Assembly (NCBI RefSeq): GCF_018271995.1
Contig: NZ_JAGUCO010000010.1
Location: 1 to 64,000, forward strand
Direction: 5' to 3'
Source: Carboxylicivirga linearis
Lineage (GTDB): Bacteria > Bacteroidota > Bacteroidia > Bacteroidales > Marinilabiliaceae
Length of the DNA: 64,000 nt
The notes under the pieces are model-generated. The model saw only the letters and a list, made by a program, of their open reading frames with translations, ran no database searches and was not told the origin of the DNA. Numbering within the stretch: the stretch's first letter is position 1; each line of letters starts with the position of its first letter. Shown one piece after another: positions 60,685 through 64,000 of this stretch. Both the position numbers and the translations under genes were made by a program.

Positions 60685-62067
60685 ATGAAACAAATTCAAC
60701 GAGTGTTTGCAGCTGTTCTGTCTGCGTTATTTACAACAACCTTATTTGCCAATATATCAGTTCCAGCTGTTTTTGCTGATCATATGGTGCTTCAACAACA
60801 AAGCAACATTAAATTATGGGGATGGGGTAAACCTTTGGAAAAAGTTAAGGTAACTGTAGGTTGGAATGTAGATACTTTAAATACTGTAGTTGATAATCAA
60901 GGACATTGGATGGTTGAGATTCAAACGCCTGAAGCAGGTGGTCCATACGAGATTAAAATGCAGGGATATAATGAGGTTATTCTAAAAGATATAATGATTG
61001 GTGAGGTTTGGTTGCTATCCGGTCAATCTAATATGGAATGGACTACCAGAGGCGGCATAACAACTAAAGAAGATGCTATTAAAGAAGCTGACTTACCTAA
61101 TATTCGTCTTTTTACCGTTACACCTCGTACAGCACTTGCACCAACACATGATGTGAGCGGTGAATGGGCAATTTGTACTCCGGAAACGATGCTTGATTTC
61201 AGTTCTGTGGGATATTATTTTGGTAAAATTCTTAACAAGAATCTGGATGTACCAATCGGTTTAGTATGTTCCAGCTGGGGTGGAACCCCTGCTGAAGTCT
61301 GGATGTCGGAAGATGTTATTAATTCTGATCCTTATTTATTAAAGTCAGCACAATCGTTAGAGCCTGTTCCATGGGGGCCTGTGGAACCGGGCAGAGCCTA
61401 TAATGCAATGATTGCTCCAATGATTCCTTTTAATTTTGCCGGTGTGCTTTGGTATCAGGGAGAGGCTAATACTGCAAATCCAGCTACTTATACCGAGATG
61501 CTGCAGATGTTGATTAAATCATGGCGTAACGATTTTGATAAAGATCTACCTTTCTACTTTGCTCAAATAGCTCCATGGAAAGATTATGGTGGAACAACCG
61601 GAGTTGAAATTAGGGAAGCTCAGCGAAGAGCTTTAAGCCTTGATAATACAGGAATGATTGTGACTAGCGACATTGGTGATACCGTTGATATTCATCCTCG
61701 TAATAAGAAAGATGTTGGAATACGTTTTGCCAATCTGGCATTACATAAAACTTACGGTAAAACCGATTTACCTGTTTTTGGACCATTGTATTCATCATAC
61801 GAAGTTAAAGGGAAAAAAGTAACTGTGTTGTTCGATCATGCTGATGGTTTAAATGTAAAAGGAGATGCTTTATCGCTCTTCGAGATTAAGGATGAAGAAG
61901 GGAATTGGCATACAGCCAAAGCAAAGGTTAGAAAAAACACCATTGTATTGAGTAGCATTGTAAAATCTCCACAGGCAGTGCGTTTTGCCTGGAGTAATGC
62001 TGCTACGCCCGGTTTATTTAATAGTGATGGATTACCGGCCTCATGTTTTAATTCAGATATTAAATAA
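60685..62067 (+). CDS. SASA/SGNH-family carbohydrate acetylesterase, secreted
   Basis: 460 aa from the ATG at 60685; a GTG at 60664 would add seven residues before a normal signal peptide (ends TTLFA). After an N-terminal Ig-like region (PAVFADHMVLQQ), the SGNH domain shows the Ser block VWLLSGQSNMEWTT, the GVLWYQGEANTANP block and the His block DIHPRNKKDVG. It is annotated in relatives as sialate O-acetylesterase, but in a mannan locus its likely job is to remove acetyl groups from acetylated mannan or glucomannan. It is 33 nt from the epimerase gene. Confidence 0.87.
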   Translation: MKQIQRVFAAVLSALFTTTLFANISVPAVFADHMVLQQQSNIKLWGWGKPLEKVKVTVGWNVDTLNTVVDNQGHWMVEIQTPEAGGPYEIKMQGYNEVILKDIMIGEVWLLSGQSNMEWTTRGGITTKEDAIKEADLPNIRLFTVTPRTALAPTHDVSGEWAICTPETMLDFSSVGYYFGKILNKNLDVPIGLVCSSWGGTPAEVWMSEDVINSDPYLLKSAQSLEPVPWGPVEPGRAYNAMIAPMIPFNFAGVLWYQGEANTANPATYTEMLQMLIKSWRNDFDKDLPFYFAQIAPWKDYGGTTGVEIREAQRRALSLDNTGMIVTSDIGDTVDIHPRNKKDVGIRFANLALHKTYGKTDLPVFGPLYSSYEVKGKKVTVLFDHADGLNVKGDALSLFEIKDEEGNWHTAKAKVRKNTIVLSSIVKSPQAVRFAWSNAATPGLFNSDGLPASCFNSDIK

Positions 62068-62100
62068 TCTGCAATCTATTTAGTTTACAACAAAGACAAA

Positions 62101-63303
62101 ATGAAAACAGACAAAATAGCTAAACTGATCTCAGAACAGGATCAGGAGTTGAAAGAGGTACTTCAGTTTTGGGCAGATAAATCAATAGATGATGTTAATG
62201 GTGGCTTTATCGGTGAAACAAACCGTGAGGGAGTTCAGGTTGAAGATGCTGATAAAGGTGCGGTTTTAAACGCTCGTTTATTGTGGACTTATTCAGCAGC
62301 TTACAATTATAGCAAGGATACCAAATACCTTGAGTTAGCAGACAGAGCTTACGATTATTTGATGGAGTATTTCAAAGATCAGAAGTTTGGAGGTTTGTAT
62401 TGGGCTGTTGATAATAACGGAAAAGTTGCTAATCGTCGTAAACAGGCATACGCTCAGGGGTTTGGAATCTATGGTTTGTCGGAATATTATCGTGCATCAG
62501 GTAAAAAAGAAAGCCTGGATGAAGCGATTGTTCTCTATCATCTGATTGAAAAGCATTTTAAAGATGATAAGTTCGGGGGATATATTGAAGCACTGGATAA
62601 TGATTGGTCGCCCTTGGAAGATATGCGATTAAGTGCTAAGGATGCAAATGAGCCCAAATCGATGAATACACATCTTCATATCATCGAGCCTTATACAAAT
62701 CTTTACAGAGTATGGCCAGATACGGTATTGAAAACTAAAATTCAACATTTGCTGGAAGTTTTTCGCGATCATATCATTGATCAGCAAACAGCGCATTTCA
62801 ATTTGTTCTTTGATATGGATTGGACAGTTAAGTCCGAGATTGTTTCATATGGTCATGATATTGAAGGAGCCTGGTTACTAACCGAGGCGGCTCATGAAAT
62901 AAAGGATGATGAGTTGCTAATTCAAATGAAAGAAATTGGAAAACGAATGGTAGATGTTACCATCAATGAAGGAATGGATAATGATGGTAGCATTTTCTAT
63001 GAAAAAGAAAATGGTCATTTAGATACTGATAAGCACTGGTGGCCGCAGGCAGAAGCTATGGTAGGTTTGATGGATGTATATCAAAATACCGGTGATGAAG
63101 CATACATGGAAGCAATGACTAAAGTATGGACTTTCATTAAAAACAATGTGAAAGATAGTGAGTGTGGTGAGTGGTTTGGAAAGGTTCATTTGAATGGGAA
63201 TCCGGATGTTGAAGAATGTAAAATTGGGTTTTGGAAATGTCCTTACCATAATTCCAGGGCTTTAATAGAGGTTATCAATCGATTGAAGATGTTAGATAAA
63301 TAA
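62101..63303 (+). CDS. mannobiose/cellobiose 2-epimerase (AGE superfamily)
   Basis: 400 aa, no signal, cytoplasmic (alpha/alpha)6 barrel. It converts the reducing-end mannose of mannobiose to glucose, giving the substrate of the GH130 phosphorylase. Family segments are visible: FWADKSIDDVNGGFIGETNR, RRKQAYAQGFGIYGLSEYY, NTHLHIIEPYTNLYRVWPD, YGHDIEGAWLLTEAAHE and KHWWPQAEAMVGLM, the last three with the His residues expected at the active site. In Bacteroides fragilis the homologue lies next to the phosphorylase and permease; here it is about 17 kb downstream, beside an esterase. Confidence 0.93.
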   Translation: MKTDKIAKLISEQDQELKEVLQFWADKSIDDVNGGFIGETNREGVQVEDADKGAVLNARLLWTYSAAYNYSKDTKYLELADRAYDYLMEYFKDQKFGGLYWAVDNNGKVANRRKQAYAQGFGIYGLSEYYRASGKKESLDEAIVLYHLIEKHFKDDKFGGYIEALDNDWSPLEDMRLSAKDANEPKSMNTHLHIIEPYTNLYRVWPDTVLKTKIQHLLEVFRDHIIDQQTAHFNLFFDMDWTVKSEIVSYGHDIEGAWLLTEAAHEIKDDELLIQMKEIGKRMVDVTINEGMDNDGSIFYEKENGHLDTDKHWWPQAEAMVGLMDVYQNTGDEAYMEAMTKVWTFIKNNVKDSECGEWFGKVHLNGNPDVEECKIGFWKCPYHNSRALIEVINRLKMLDK

Positions 63304-63383
63304 TTATTTGTGTTTTAAGCTCAATAACAATAGGTTGACATTTTTTTTAGTGATTTATCTAATAGTAAAATAAGGAGTAGTAT

Positions 63384-64000
63384 ATGAAAATAATTAACAT
63401 TTTTACTTTTATTCTTTTGCAGTCGCTTTTTTGCATTGCTTGTTCAAAAGGGCAAGAAGAGGCGCCTAAACCTGCTCCTGAGTTCAGAGCAAGTATTCCA
63501 GAAAACAATGCACAAAATGTTGAGCTTTCAACTGAAATTGTGGTCACTTTTAATGAGGTAGTAAAACTTACACCTAATCATGGAATCACTATTAATAATA
63601 AAGCAACAGATGTTGAGGAATCATATACAAAACTGATGGTTAAAGCCCAATTGGATAATAATTCCACATATACAGTAAATATTCCTTCAGGAGCTGTAAT
63701 AAATACCTCGGGCATTGAATTAAAGGAAGAAATTGAATTTAGCTTTTCTACTAAAGAAAAGATTGAACATGAAAAAGATCCCAACTTTCATATTTACTTG
63801 TGTTTTGGCCAGTCTAATATGGAAGGGCAAGGCGCTATTGAATCTCAGGACAAAACTGTTAATGAGCGTTTTCAGGTGATGCAAGCTTTAGATTGCTCCG
63901 AATTAGGAACAAAGGGCGAGTGGCGTGTTGCTGTACCTCCTCTTTGTCAATGCGCATCAGGTTTGTCGCCTGCCGATTATTTTGGTAGGACACTTATCGA
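63384..64000 (+). CDS. SGNH/SASA esterase with Big_5-like domain (runs off the window)
   Basis: Partial gene, 205 complete codons, open to the window edge. ATG at 63384 with a purine-rich AAGGAG about 9 nt upstream, one of the few good ribosome sites here. The lipobox is LFCIACSKG (Cys20). Residues about 30-128 are a Big_5-like domain matching that of the GH26 at 59089 (ASIPENNAQNVELSTEIVVT against SSIPENNAKDVSVSTQIEVS). From about residue 133 a SGNH esterase begins: IYLCFGQSNMEGQG, with the nucleophile Ser, then LSPADYFGRTLI. A second mannan acetylesterase is likely, but CE6-type xylan esterases look similar. Confidence 0.85.
   Translation, partial: MKIINIFTFILLQSLFCIACSKGQEEAPKPAPEFRASIPENNAQNVELSTEIVVTFNEVVKLTPNHGITINNKATDVEESYTKLMVKAQLDNNSTYTVNIPSGAVINTSGIELKEEIEFSFSTKEKIEHEKDPNFHIYLCFGQSNMEGQGAIESQDKTVNERFQVMQALDCSELGTKGEWRVAVPPLCQCASGLSPADYFGRTLI

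Noticed and set aside
1-64000. CRISPR array, prophage, insertion-sequence transposase, tRNA or rRNA
   Set aside because: No regularly spaced direct-repeat array apart from coding repeats, no transposase or integrase motifs, and no recognisable tRNA or rRNA segments were seen on either strand by eye; a tRNAscan/Infernal run would be decisive.

Overview
The window is AT-rich DNA from a member of the Bacteroidota, most likely a polysaccharide-degrading, anaerobic or facultative member of the Bacteroidales/Marinilabiliales. The reasons are three SusD/SusE-type lipoprotein families with two SusC TonB receptors, BACON domains, a type IX secretion (T9SS) sorting domain, SusR-like and LytTR regulators, and promoters of the Bacteroidetes form (TTTG, about 19-20 nt, TAnnTTTG). 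The genus cannot be fixed from the sequence alone. No rRNA, tRNA, CRISPR array, transposase or integrase gene was seen.

Layout. 1-2697: one unrecognised gene and a long gene-poor stretch with hairpin repeats. 2698-9594 (+): a hemicellulase block with a BACON-GH5_4 endoglucanase, a GH39 beta-xylosidase and two GH43 enzymes, without its own SusC/D pair. 9801-11855 (+): a DUF2007 protein, a lipoprotein made of eleven 26-residue HEAT-like repeats, and a secreted SUMF1-domain protein. 11988-24601 (-): a complete starch/malto-oligosaccharide utilisation locus (SusR-like regulator, SusC, SusD, SusE, a SusF-like protein with two CBM26-like modules, GH13 amylase, GH97 alpha-glucosidase). 25073-28508 (-): a GH63-type glucosidase and a histidine phosphatase. 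28656-34021 (-): a seven-gene redox cluster resembling the ORP (orange protein) cluster of sulfate reducers: DUF134 regulator, NifX-type protein, DUF5320 protein, two ferredoxin-MinD ATPases, an Mrp ATPase, and an NPSR/CoA-disulfide-reductase fused to rhodanese. It is fronted by a promoter overlapped by two copies of a 14-bp near-palindrome. 34272-41344 (+): a LytS/LytTR two-component pair, a beta-barrel protein, an OmpA-family protein, a T9SS cargo with three copies of an unrecognised domain, and a small secreted protein. 41433-64000: a beta-mannan utilisation locus with a divergent AraC regulator.

How the mannan locus works (inferred from families): surface GH26 and GH5_8 mannanases and SGNH acetylesterases cut acetylated mannan or glucomannan. 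The SusC/D pair and two IPT/TIG surface proteins bind and import oligosaccharides. GH2 beta-mannosidase trims them in the periplasm. A GPH-family permease takes mannobiose into the cytoplasm, a 2-epimerase makes mannosyl-glucose, and the GH130 phosphorylase splits it to mannose-1-phosphate and glucose.

The most unusual structures are non-coding: a 227-bp MITE-like palindromic element abutting the GH5 stop codon, a dispersed intergenic element with a large hairpin followed by a small one (three candidate copies, two of them clearly related, with one covarying base pair), and the double operator of the ORP-like cluster.
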